A stretch of DNA of 64,000 bases from Rhodococcus sp. OK519 (GTDB lineage Bacteria; Actinomycetota; Actinomycetes; Mycobacteriales; Mycobacteriaceae), in NCBI RefSeq assembly GCF_003051005.1, contig NZ_QAOW01000009.1, positions 124,001 to 188,000 of the forward strand. The letters are read 5' to 3'. The notes beneath the pieces were generated by a model that searched no databases, was not told the origin of the DNA, and was given only the letters and a program-made list of their open reading frames with translations. Below are positions 26,485-34,869 of this stretch, piece by piece (positions within the stretch are counted from its first letter, which is position 1; every line of letters begins with the position of its first letter). The position numbers and the translations under genes are program-made.

Positions 26485-27317
26485 GCGGGCAGGCGCACGT
26501 CGCGGTGGTGCAACTGGCTCCCCGTCTCCTCGATTTCGAAGCCAACGTGAACGCCACCGTCTGCGCGATCGAGACCGCTCGTGCGCGAGGAGCCGACATC
26601 GTCGTCCTCCCCGAGTTGTGCCTGAGCGGCTACATGTTCGACACCATGGACGAAGCCCGTTCGTGCGCAATCAAACCCGAACATCCGGTCTTCACTCGCT
26701 GGGCGCGGGCGCTCGCGGGATCTCCGGGAGTGGTCGTGGGCGGGTTCGCGGAGCGATCCGGCCCGGAGCTCCACATCAGCGCCGCGGTCGTCGACGCGAC
26801 GGGCGTCCGTGCCGTCTACCGGAAGACCCATCTGTGGAACAGTGAGAAGCGATTCTTCGCCGCAGGCACCGAGGCCCCTCCGGTCATCGACACCGCCTTC
26901 GGTCGGGTGGGCGTGCTGATCTGCTACGACCTGGAGTTCCCCGAGATGGCGCGCAGTCTGGCAATGCGGGGCGCCGACCTGATCGTCGTCCCGACGAACT
27001 GGGCACTGGACGCCCGCCCGTACGGGGACGAACCCCCGCAGGTGATGCTGGCCCGCGCCGCCGCGCGGATCAACCACGTCCATGTCGCGTGCGCGGACCG
27101 CGCCGGCCGGGAACGAGACCAGGAGTTCACGGGCGGTTCGGCCATCATCGACACGGCCGGATGGGTGCTCGACACGCCCGATGCCGACGGGTTCGCCCAC
27201 GCCACGCTGACGTTGTCGAGTGCGCGAGATCGGCAGATCTCCGGCGTCAACCACGTTTTCGGCGATCGCCGGCCCGAGCTTTACACCGAGGTGTACCGGA
27301 CCGCAGACACGGCGTGA
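26481..27317 (+). CDS. Carbon-nitrogen hydrolase (nitrilase superfamily)
   Basis: 278 residues with the Glu-Lys-Cys triad: E45 in LPELCLSGY, K115 in YRKTHLW, and C148 in LICYDLEFPE. The family hydrolyses amides, nitriles or N-carbamoyl groups in the cytosol. The length fits amidase/carbamoylase-like members. It is cotranscribed with the IclR gene (4-bp overlap), so it probably acts on a pathway intermediate such as an amide or N-carbamoyl amino acid. Confidence 0.88.
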   Translation: MSGQAHVAVVQLAPRLLDFEANVNATVCAIETARARGADIVVLPELCLSGYMFDTMDEARSCAIKPEHPVFTRWARALAGSPGVVVGGFAERSGPELHISAAVVDATGVRAVYRKTHLWNSEKRFFAAGTEAPPVIDTAFGRVGVLICYDLEFPEMARSLAMRGADLIVVPTNWALDARPYGDEPPQVMLARAAARINHVHVACADRAGRERDQEFTGGSAIIDTAGWVLDTPDADGFAHATLTLSSARDRQISGVNHVFGDRRPELYTEVYRTADTA

Positions 27318-27351
27318 GCCACCCGACCGTCAGCGAGACGACACGGGAGAT

Positions 27352-28533
27352 TCAGCAGAGCCCGGATGCCCCTTCACCTGCGCCGAGTCGGTCGAAGAAC
27401 CCGACCGTGTCGTCGTAGGCTGCCGGCACCGTCGGCGTGTGCTCGAGCCCCTCGTACGTGCGATAGCCGACAGAAGATCCATTCGCGCAGAGAGTTTCGA
27501 CGAGCGCGCGTGATCCGGGTTCGGCGACTGCGGTGTCGCCGGTGCCCTGCAGGACCAGCGTGGGCACGGCGAGCTTCAGCTGCGCCGGTTCCTGCGTCTC
27601 CAGGTAGGCGACGAGCGCGTCGACGTCGGCGTCGGGCTTCATGATCCGGTCCACGGGCACGGTAGCCGCGACAGCGTCGATGGATCCGGTGCAACTCGTG
27701 TAGGCGGTATCCACGAGCGGCTTCGCGGAGTCGGCGACGTAGTCCTCGGCGCGCAGGTCAGGGTCGGCGGCCTGCGCCCCGAGCAGAATCAGTGGGAGAT
27801 AGCCGAGCGCGAGGCGCACGTCGGGCCCACCCACGGCGAAGTACTGCGGCGTCTGGCTCGTGTTGTTGCCGGGGGCGATGGCCACCGCTCCGCGCAGATC
27901 CAGTTCCGGTGCACGCTCGGCGCCCCGGGCCGCGGTGAACAGTGCCGCGTGGCCGCCCTGGCTATGTCCCGCGACGTACCAGGTCTTGCCGATCGCGGGA
28001 TCGAGAGATCGGCCGGCCCGGACGATGTCGACGACGGCGTCGGCCTCGGAATCCCCGTTGACGTAGGGATGCAGCCCCGGCGTTCCCAAGCCGACGTAGT
28101 CGGTCTGGACGACGACGTACCCGGCCTGGACGAAGCGGTCCAGCGTCTGCGAGATGTACACCAGGTACTCGCCGTCCGGGCCGTCGACGGTGCCCGAGGA
28201 CGGGGCACAGGCGTCGGCCACACCGGTGGTGCCGTGCGCCCAGCTGATCACCGGCCAGCCTCCCTCCGGCGCCGGCCCGGGAGGCATCGACACCGAGCCC
28301 GACACGACCGTGGAATTGCCCCGCGGATCCTGGGACAGATACGTGATCAGTTCGCTGCGCGCCGCGCTGGGTAGAACGGCGTTGCCGCTCAACGGCTGGC
28401 TGCTCAGCAGCTGCCCGTAGCCAGGTGCTGCCGGTGCTGCCGGTGCTTCCTCTGCCGCGCCCTGGCCGGAACAGCCGGCCACCACGAGGGCTGCGGCGAC
28501 GGCGAGCACCGCACTCATTTTCGTTGTCTTCAC
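27352..28533 (-). CDS. Secreted lipase-family lipoprotein (alpha/beta hydrolase)
   Basis: 393 residues. The signal peptide ends in the lipobox VVAGC (Cys21), and a low-complexity Ala/Pro linker follows. The nucleophile elbow is GHSQGG (Ser near 190), with an oxyanion-hole strand VISWAHGTTGVADAC. It matches secretory lipases (LIP family). GTG 28533 follows AGGAG; ATG 28518 is an alternative. It is divergent from a TetR gene, with a palindrome between them. Confidence 0.87.
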   Translation of the reverse strand: MKTTKMSAVLAVAAALVVAGCSGQGAAEEAPAAPAAPGYGQLLSSQPLSGNAVLPSAARSELITYLSQDPRGNSTVVSGSVSMPPGPAPEGGWPVISWAHGTTGVADACAPSSGTVDGPDGEYLVYISQTLDRFVQAGYVVVQTDYVGLGTPGLHPYVNGDSEADAVVDIVRAGRSLDPAIGKTWYVAGHSQGGHAALFTAARGAERAPELDLRGAVAIAPGNNTSQTPQYFAVGGPDVRLALGYLPLILLGAQAADPDLRAEDYVADSAKPLVDTAYTSCTGSIDAVAATVPVDRIMKPDADVDALVAYLETQEPAQLKLAVPTLVLQGTGDTAVAEPGSRALVETLCANGSSVGYRTYEGLEHTPTVPAAYDDTVGFFDRLGAGEGASGLC

Positions 28534-28560
28534 CCGGAGATCTCCTGTAGGTCACATAGC

Positions 28561-28578
28561 CTAGGTCAGTTGGCCTAG
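28561..28578. promoter_or_regulatory. Candidate TetR operator between lipase and TetR genes
   Basis: The near-palindrome CTAGGtCAgtTGgCCTAG (CTAGGNCANNTGNCCTAG) lies in the 80-bp divergent gap, 28 bp from the lipase start and 35 bp from the TetR start. It is well placed to control both. Confidence 0.5.
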
Positions 28579-28613
28579 TCGGGCACGATAGCGCCTTTCG
28601 TAAGCTGACGGCC

Positions 28614-29246
28614 ATGAATTCGCCGAACGGCCGACAAGCGCTGATCGATTCCGCCGAACGCCTGGTCGCGGAGCGCGGCCTGCACGGGGTGTCGGCGCGC
28701 GAGGTCATGCGCGCCGCGGGCCAGCGCAATCACGGCGCGATCGTGTACTACTTCGGCTCGTGGGACGGACTGCTCCGCACGGTGTGGACGGAGCGCACCG
28801 CCACCGTCGACCTGCAGACCGAGCTGATTCACGCGGCGGTCGAGTCGGACGATCGCCTCGCCGCACTCGCATGGGCGTACGTGCACCCGTTCGTCGCCGA
28901 GGTGGCCGCGCGGACGCCGTCGTACTGGGCGCGTTTCAACGAGCAGTGGCTGACCGGGATCCGTGCGGACTTCGTGGACACACCCGACCCCCTGGTGCCG
29001 AACGATCCGAGCTACCCGAGGATTGCCGGGCTCGAACCGCTGCAGGCACTGTTCGGACTCATCGCCGACGAGATGACACATCTCGACCCGCCGAACCGCG
29101 CTGCGCGGGTGGCGCTCGCGGCCAGGTTCGTCGTGTCCGCTCTGGCCGCATGGGAACGCGACTTCATCGGCGGCGTCTGGCGCGATCTGTCGACATACGA
29201 AACCGAATTGACCGCGCTGACGGTGTCCCTGCTCCGCACCCCGTGA
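28614..29246 (+). CDS. TetR family transcriptional regulator
   Basis: 210 residues. The N-terminal helix-turn-helix is visible (ALIDSAERLVAERGLHGVSA, then REVMRAAGQRNHGAIVYYFG, residues about 9-50); the C-terminal ligand domain is family-typical but not diagnostic. It is divergent from the secreted lipase gene and probably controls it, and itself, through the intervening palindrome. It is separated from the ROK gene by only 27 bp. Confidence 0.88.
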   Translation: MNSPNGRQALIDSAERLVAERGLHGVSAREVMRAAGQRNHGAIVYYFGSWDGLLRTVWTERTATVDLQTELIHAAVESDDRLAALAWAYVHPFVAEVAARTPSYWARFNEQWLTGIRADFVDTPDPLVPNDPSYPRIAGLEPLQALFGLIADEMTHLDPPNRAARVALAARFVVSALAAWERDFIGGVWRDLSTYETELTALTVSLLRTP

Positions 29247-29273
29247 GCACCGCCCGCAACTAATCTCGAAGCC

Positions 29274-30161
29274 ATGACCGCACTCGCGCTCGACGTCGGC
29301 GGTACCAAGATCGCAGCGGCGCTCGTCGGCGCCGACGGGCGGCCACACGGCGTGGTGACCGTCCAGACGCCCACGGCGGGCGTGTGGGACACATGTGCGG
29401 CACTGCTCGCGGACGTCCCGCGCGGCGCCACGGTGACGTCGGTCGGCATCGCGTCGGCCGGCCCGGTGGACACCGCCGCGGGCACCGTCGCGCCAGTCAA
29501 CATCGCCGAGTGGCGCGACGGGTTCCCGATCGTCGACGCGGTCGGTGCACTGTTCCCGGGCGCGACCGTGCGCCTCGCGTTGGACGGCGCGGCCGCCGCA
29601 CTGGCCGAGCACCGCCTGGGCGCGGGCCGTGGCCTTCCCGATCTGCTCGGGGTCGTCGTGTCGACGGGGGTCGGCGGCGGGGTGATCCGCGGCGGCCGGA
29701 TCGAGGGCGGGCGCACCGGCAACGCGGGCCACATCGGGCACATGGTCGTTCCGGGCGGCGACGAACGCTGCGCGTGCGGCGCTGTCGGCTGCCTCGAGAC
29801 CGCCGCGAGCGGGACGGCGGCGCTGCGCTGGGCGCGGGCCAGCGGGTGGAGCGGCGCCACGGGCGCCGATCTGGCGGTCGACGCCGAACTCGGCGAACCT
29901 ACGGCGGCCGCGGCGCTCGAGCGGGCCGGGATCGCGCTCGGACAGTCCTTCGCGTCGGCTGCGGCCCTGCTCGACGTCGACCTCGTCGTGGTCGGTGGCG
30001 GCTTCGCGCAGTCGGGCCCCGCACTGTGGAGTCCGATGACGACGGCGGCGGCCGCTCAGGCCCGCCTGTCGTTCGTGCGCGAACTGCGCATCGTGCCCGC
30101 CGAACTCAGCGTTCTCGGCACGCTGACCGGCGCCGGCCTGCTCGCGATCGACCCCGTCTGA
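29274..30161 (+). CDS. ROK family sugar kinase
   Basis: 295 residues. The ATP phosphate-1 motif is DVGGTK (7-12); GHIGHM (about 152) and the zinc motif CACGAVGCLE (about 166) mark the ROK family. The usual NDANAAALGE stretch reads LDGAAAALAE, so the catalytic Asp is kept while the preceding Asn is changed. It is probably a glucokinase- or N-acetyl-sugar-kinase-like enzyme. No HTH domain is present, so it is a kinase rather than a ROK repressor. Confidence 0.85.
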   Translation: MTALALDVGGTKIAAALVGADGRPHGVVTVQTPTAGVWDTCAALLADVPRGATVTSVGIASAGPVDTAAGTVAPVNIAEWRDGFPIVDAVGALFPGATVRLALDGAAAALAEHRLGAGRGLPDLLGVVVSTGVGGGVIRGGRIEGGRTGNAGHIGHMVVPGGDERCACGAVGCLETAASGTAALRWARASGWSGATGADLAVDAELGEPTAAAALERAGIALGQSFASAAALLDVDLVVVGGGFAQSGPALWSPMTTAAAAQARLSFVRELRIVPAELSVLGTLTGAGLLAIDPV

Positions 30162-30194
30162 CCGCTGCATCGAGCGGCACCTATTCACACTGGC

Positions 30195-30208
30195 TGTAAC
30201 GTGTTCTA
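30195..30208. promoter_or_regulatory. KstR-type operator upstream of aldehyde dehydrogenase gene
   Basis: TGTAACGTGTTCTA fits the mycobacterial/rhodococcal KstR consensus TNNAACNNGTTNNA on both strands. It lies 40 bp before the ATG at 30248, in a position to overlap the promoter. Confidence 0.6.
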
Positions 30209-30247
30209 GTGTGACCCAGGGCACTCCACAAGAGCGAGGATGAACAG

Positions 30248-31696
30248 ATGACCGACTACGACAAACTCTTCATCGGCGGACGATGGGTCGCGCCGGCCAC
30301 CGACCAGCGGCTGGAGGTGTTCTCCCCCGCCACCGAGGAGCGTGTCGGCAGTGTTCCCGTCGCGGCGCCCGCGGACATCGACGCCGCCGTCGCCGCGGCC
30401 CGCGGCGCACTCGAATCGGGCGCGTGGGCCGAGACCACGCCCGCACAGCGCGGCGAGATCCTCGCCAAGGCCGCCAAGCTCATCGAGGAGCGCAGCGCAG
30501 AACTCGTCTCCACCATCTCCGGCGAGATGGGCGCACCGGCGTCCGGTGTCGAGACGATGCAGAAGATCATGTCGCTCGCGACCCTCAACTACTACGCGGG
30601 CCTCGCAAACGAGTTCGCGTGGGAGGAGACCCGCACGGGCCCGTTCGGCCAGACCAAGGTCTACCGTGAGCCGGTCGGCGTCGTCGGCGCGGTCATCGCA
30701 TGGAACGTCCCACTGTTCCTCGCGGTGAACAAGCTGGCCCCGGCCCTGCTCGCCGGTTGCACCGTGGTGCTCAAGCCCGCGCCGGAGACCCCGCTCAACG
30801 CGAACATGCTCGCCGACATCTTCACCGAGGCGGGCCTGCCCGAGGGCGTGCTGTCGATCGTGCCGGGCGGCGCCGAGACCGGCGAGTACCTCGTCTCGCA
30901 CCCCGAAATCGACAAGGTCACCTTCACCGGTAGCACCGCTGTCGGGCGCAAGATCGGCGCAATCGCGGCCGAGCAACTCAAGCGCTGCTCGCTCGAGCTC
31001 GGCGGCAAGTCCGCCGCGATCCTCCTCGAGGACATGGACGTCGCGGCCACCATGCCGATGCTGGTGATGTCGGGCCTGATGAACTCCGGCCAGGCGTGCG
31101 TCGGCCAGACCCGCATCCTCGCGCCGCGCTCGCGCTACGACGAGATCATCGAGGCGATGGTGCAGTTCGCCGGGTTCATGCCCGTCGGCCTGCCCGACGA
31201 CCCGGCCGCGCAGCTGGGCCCGCTGATCACCGAGAAGCAGCGCGACAAGGTCCTCGGCTACATCGAGAAGGGCAAGGCCGAAGGCGCCCGCGTCGTCCTC
31301 GGCGGCGGCACCCCGGCCGCGCTGAAGACGGGCTGGTACGTCGAGCCGACCATCTTCGCCGACGTCGACAACACGATGACGATCGCCCGCGAGGAGATCT
31401 TCGGTCCCGTCCTGTCGGTGATCCCCTACGACACCCTCGACGAGGCAATCCAGATCGCCAACGACTCGGACTACGGCCTCGCCGGCTCGGTGTACACCAC
31501 CGACATCGAGAAGGGCATCGAGGTCGCGAAGCAGATCCGCACCGGCACGTACGCCATCAACTGGTACGCGTTCGATCCGGGCTCACCGTTCGGCGGCTAC
31601 AAGAACTCCGGCATCGGCCGCGAGAGCGGCCCGGAAGGACTCGCGGCCTACTGCGAGCTCAAGTCCGTCCTCATGCCGCCCGGCTACACCGGCTAG
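30248..31696 (+). CDS. Aldehyde dehydrogenase (Rv0223c-like)
   Basis: 482 residues, NAD(P)-dependent. FTGSTAVGR is near 226; catalytic base E250 is in ELGGKSAAIL; catalytic C284 is in SGQACVGQTR; the C-terminal FGGYKNSGIGRESG completes the family pattern. GAGCGAGGATGAACAG precedes ATG 30248. The order matches Rv0223c of M. tuberculosis, which as I recall belongs to the KstR sterol regulon; the operator here supports the same control. The substrate may be a sterol- or lipid-derived aldehyde. Confidence 0.92.
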   Translation: MTDYDKLFIGGRWVAPATDQRLEVFSPATEERVGSVPVAAPADIDAAVAAARGALESGAWAETTPAQRGEILAKAAKLIEERSAELVSTISGEMGAPASGVETMQKIMSLATLNYYAGLANEFAWEETRTGPFGQTKVYREPVGVVGAVIAWNVPLFLAVNKLAPALLAGCTVVLKPAPETPLNANMLADIFTEAGLPEGVLSIVPGGAETGEYLVSHPEIDKVTFTGSTAVGRKIGAIAAEQLKRCSLELGGKSAAILLEDMDVAATMPMLVMSGLMNSGQACVGQTRILAPRSRYDEIIEAMVQFAGFMPVGLPDDPAAQLGPLITEKQRDKVLGYIEKGKAEGARVVLGGGTPAALKTGWYVEPTIFADVDNTMTIAREEIFGPVLSVIPYDTLDEAIQIANDSDYGLAGSVYTTDIEKGIEVAKQIRTGTYAINWYAFDPGSPFGGYKNSGIGRESGPEGLAAYCELKSVLMPPGYTG

Positions 31697-31792
31697 AACG
31701 ATGCACTTACGGGCGCGGCTCTCGAACACCTCGGGGGCCGCGCCCGACGCGTTCGCCAGGCAGGGCGTGTGCCACGCGCCTAGCCTGGGGCG

Positions 31793-32746
31793 ATGACGGC
31801 GACCTCCCCCGAGTCATCCGGCGGCGAGAGCACCCTCACCGTCATCGTGGCGTTCGTCGCGAATGCACTGATCGCTGTGGCCAAATCGGTGGCAGCAGTG
31901 CTCACCGGTTCGGCATCGATGGTCGCCGAGGCGACGCACTCCTGGGCCGACACCGGCAACGAGATTCTGCTGCTCGTCGCCGACCGTCGAGCCCGCAAGA
32001 CACCCGACGGCGTACACCCCCTCGGTTTCGGCCGGGAGGCCTACATCTGGTCGCTGTTCGCAGCCCTCGGCCTGTTCGCGGTCGGTGCAGGGGTGTCGAT
32101 CACACACGGTATCCAGGAACTGGTGCATCCGGCGCCCGCGTCGGACTTCGGTGTCGCGTACGCGGTCCTCGGGATCGCCTTCGTGCTCGAGGCGATCTCG
32201 TTCCGGCAGGCATTCAAGCAGCTGCGCGGCGAAGCCCACGACGCGCATCGCGACGTCCTCGAGCACGCGCTGCTCACGTCGGATCCGACGGTGCGAGCGG
32301 TGTTCGCGGAGGACGCGGCCGCCCTGATCGGCCTGGTCATCGCGTTCGCGGGTGTGCTCGCGCACCAGGTCACGGGCTCGCCGGTGCCCGACGCGATCGG
32401 GTCCATCGCGGTCGGTGTCCTGCTCGGGGTGATCGCGCTCGTCCTGCTCGACCGCAACCGGCGCTTCCTCGTCGGCGAACCCGGCACCCCGGAACTGCGG
32501 ACCCAGGCGGTCGCGAAGCTGCTGAGCTACCCCGAGGTCGAGCGCGTGACCTACCTGCGGATGGAGTTCCTCGGGCCGCACCAGGTGTACCTCGTCGCGA
32601 GCGTCGACCTCGTCGGCGACTTCGCCGAATCCCGCATCGCGCACACGCTTCGTGACATCGAGGCCCGGATCACCACCGAAACCTCGGCGGTTCGGAAGGC
32701 GGTGCTGACGCTCTCGACGCCGGAGGAACCGGACCTGACCGTCTGA
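31793..32746 (+). CDS. Cation diffusion facilitator (cation efflux) family transporter
   Basis: 317 residues with five to six hydrophobic segments. The metal-site motif ATHSWADTGNE (about 42-52) corresponds to the family HSxxD; a cytoplasmic C-terminal domain of about 100 residues follows (ELRTQAVAKLLSYPEVERVT). It exports a divalent metal such as Zn, Co, Fe or Mn, coupled to protons. No metal-responsive site is visible upstream, so specificity is open. Confidence 0.87.
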   Translation: MTATSPESSGGESTLTVIVAFVANALIAVAKSVAAVLTGSASMVAEATHSWADTGNEILLLVADRRARKTPDGVHPLGFGREAYIWSLFAALGLFAVGAGVSITHGIQELVHPAPASDFGVAYAVLGIAFVLEAISFRQAFKQLRGEAHDAHRDVLEHALLTSDPTVRAVFAEDAAALIGLVIAFAGVLAHQVTGSPVPDAIGSIAVGVLLGVIALVLLDRNRRFLVGEPGTPELRTQAVAKLLSYPEVERVTYLRMEFLGPHQVYLVASVDLVGDFAESRIAHTLRDIEARITTETSAVRKAVLTLSTPEEPDLTV

Positions 32747-32789
32747 TCGTCTGACGTGGTCCGCCCGCGCGAGTAGAACTGGAAGGAGC

Positions 32790-34811
32790 GTGGCCGATAC
32801 GGACGGAGCAGCCGTGGACCCTCCCGACAGTCCCGCTTCTCGGGACGCGGAGACCAGCGGCCGACTCGAGCCCGTCCTACCCGAGAGGCTCAGCTACCGG
32901 ATCAAGTGCCGACTCCTCGGTCCGCCGCTGACGAGTGCACGCCTGCACCAGGAACGGCTGTCGAAGACGACCGCGCTGGGCGTGCTCTCCCCCGACTGCA
33001 TCTCGTCGTCCGCGTACGGCCCGGAGCAGGTGCTGATCGAACTGCTGCCCTTCGCGGCGCTCGCCGCCTTCACTCTGCTGTTGCCGATCACGGGCGTCAT
33101 CCTCGTCATCCTGCTGCTGCTGACGCTGTCGTATCGGCAGGTGGTGATGCTCTACACGCATGCCGGCGGCTCGTATGTGGTGGCACGGGACAACTTCGGC
33201 CCCAAGACCGCCCAGATCGCCGCGGTCGCGCTGCTCATCGACTACGTGGTGACGGTGGCGGTGCAGTCGGCAGCCGGCACGGTCGCGGTGGTGTCCGCCG
33301 TGCCGGCGCTGGGCCCGTACAGCCTGGAGATCACCGTTGGGGCGGTGCTGCTGCTCGCGTACGGCAACCTGCGCGGGCTCAAGGAGGCCGGGCGCGCCTT
33401 CGCCTTCCCGATGTATTTCTTCGCCGCTTCGATCGCCGTGGTGATCGTCGTCGGCGTGATCCAGGTCCTCACCGGCAACCTCGACCGGATCGACCCGACT
33501 TCCCTGGACGGCACCGTCGAGATCGCGCACGGCGACGGCCTCGTGATGGGAGCGACGGTGCTGGTGCTGCTACGGGCCTTCGCGAACGGCGGCACGTCGC
33601 TGACCGGCCTCGAGGCGATCAGCAACGGGGTGAGCGCCTTCCAGAAACCCGAGGGGGCGAACGCCCGTCGTGCGCTCGTGATCATGGCGTCCGTCCTCGC
33701 GTTCCTCGTCAGCGGTGTCGCGCTGCTCGCCTACCTCACACACGCCACCCCGTACGCGGCCGGCTACCCGTCGGTGATCAGTCAGGAGGCGCGGATCGTC
33801 TTCGGCTCCGGCATGCTCGGCGACGTCCTGTTCGTCGTCGTGCAAACGGCCACCGCGCTGATCCTGTTCACCGGCGCCAACACCAGCTTCAACGGCTTCC
33901 CGTTCCTTGCCAGCTTCGTCGCCGACGATGCCTTCCTCCCGAGGCAGTTGCGTCGTCGCGGGCACCGGTTGGTGTTCTCGAACGCGATCATCGTGCTGAC
34001 GGCCGTCGCTATAGTGCTGCTGATCGTGACCGACGCCAAGGTCAACTCGTTGGTGCCGTTCTACGCGATCGGCGTGTTCACCGGGTTCACGATGGCCGGG
34101 CTGGGGATGGCGCGGCACTACCAGCGGGAGAAGGGGCGCGGGTGGCAGCGCAACGTGGCGCTCAACCTGGCGGCCGGGATCACGTCGGCGATCGTGGTGG
34201 GGATCTTCGCGATCGCCAAGTTCACCGAGGGCGCATGGGTGGTCGTGCTCGTGTTCCCGACACTCGTGTTCGTGCTGATCCGGCTCAACCGCGAGTACCG
34301 CGACGAGGCCGCCGAACTACGCGAACTCGGTGACGCCGAGGCCGACGCAGAGGCCGTGTACTCGCACCACATCGTGATCGTCATGGTGGACGCGTACGAC
34401 CTCGCCACGATCGAGGCCCTGCGGTACGGACGCAGCCTGCGCCCCAGCGAACTGCGGGCGGTGCACTTCGTCCTCGACTCCGCCCACGCCGCACACCTCA
34501 AACGCGAGTGGGAGGACAGCGATCTCGAGGTTCCCTTGGAGTTGATCGATTGCCCGGACCGCCGCCTCGGCCACGCCACGCTGGAGATGATCGCCCGCGC
34601 CCGCGCACCCCGCACCGAGATCAGCATCCTGCTGCCCCGACGCATCTACGGCTCGGCCCTGGGCCGATTGCTGCACGACCACACCGCCGACCACATCGCC
34701 AAGATCATCAGCGACCTCCCTCATGCCGTCGCGATCATCGTCCCGTACGACACCACGAGCCGACGCGGCGTCCTGCGCTCCCCGCCCCCGCCGCCGTCCG
34801 CCAGAGGCTGA
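32790..34811 (+). CDS. APC superfamily permease (amino acid transporter-like)
   Basis: 673 residues: an N-terminal cytoplasmic stretch (about 75), 12 membrane helices, then a cytoplasmic domain of about 170 residues that begins after ELGDAEADAEAVYSHHIVI. The LSPDCISSSAYGPEQVL entry motif and EAISNGVSAFQKPEG fit APC-type amino acid/cation symporters; long C-terminal domains occur in relatives involved in regulation. GTG 32790 follows GGAAGGAGC. Substrate unknown. Confidence 0.85.
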   Translation: MADTDGAAVDPPDSPASRDAETSGRLEPVLPERLSYRIKCRLLGPPLTSARLHQERLSKTTALGVLSPDCISSSAYGPEQVLIELLPFAALAAFTLLLPITGVILVILLLLTLSYRQVVMLYTHAGGSYVVARDNFGPKTAQIAAVALLIDYVVTVAVQSAAGTVAVVSAVPALGPYSLEITVGAVLLLAYGNLRGLKEAGRAFAFPMYFFAASIAVVIVVGVIQVLTGNLDRIDPTSLDGTVEIAHGDGLVMGATVLVLLRAFANGGTSLTGLEAISNGVSAFQKPEGANARRALVIMASVLAFLVSGVALLAYLTHATPYAAGYPSVISQEARIVFGSGMLGDVLFVVVQTATALILFTGANTSFNGFPFLASFVADDAFLPRQLRRRGHRLVFSNAIIVLTAVAIVLLIVTDAKVNSLVPFYAIGVFTGFTMAGLGMARHYQREKGRGWQRNVALNLAAGITSAIVVGIFAIAKFTEGAWVVVLVFPTLVFVLIRLNREYRDEAAELRELGDAEADAEAVYSHHIVIVMVDAYDLATIEALRYGRSLRPSELRAVHFVLDSAHAAHLKREWEDSDLEVPLELIDCPDRRLGHATLEMIARARAPRTEISILLPRRIYGSALGRLLHDHTADHIAKIISDLPHAVAIIVPYDTTSRRGVLRSPPPPPSARG

Positions 34812-34869
34812 TGGGCGCTAGCTGCCCGCCTCGCCGATCGATCCGGGCTGTCCCGTGCTTCGCCCGAAT

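Noticed and set aside
14080-30247. Recently acquired genomic island with mobile elements
   Set aside because: No integrase, transposase, tRNA or flanking repeat is visible and base composition looks similar to the surroundings.
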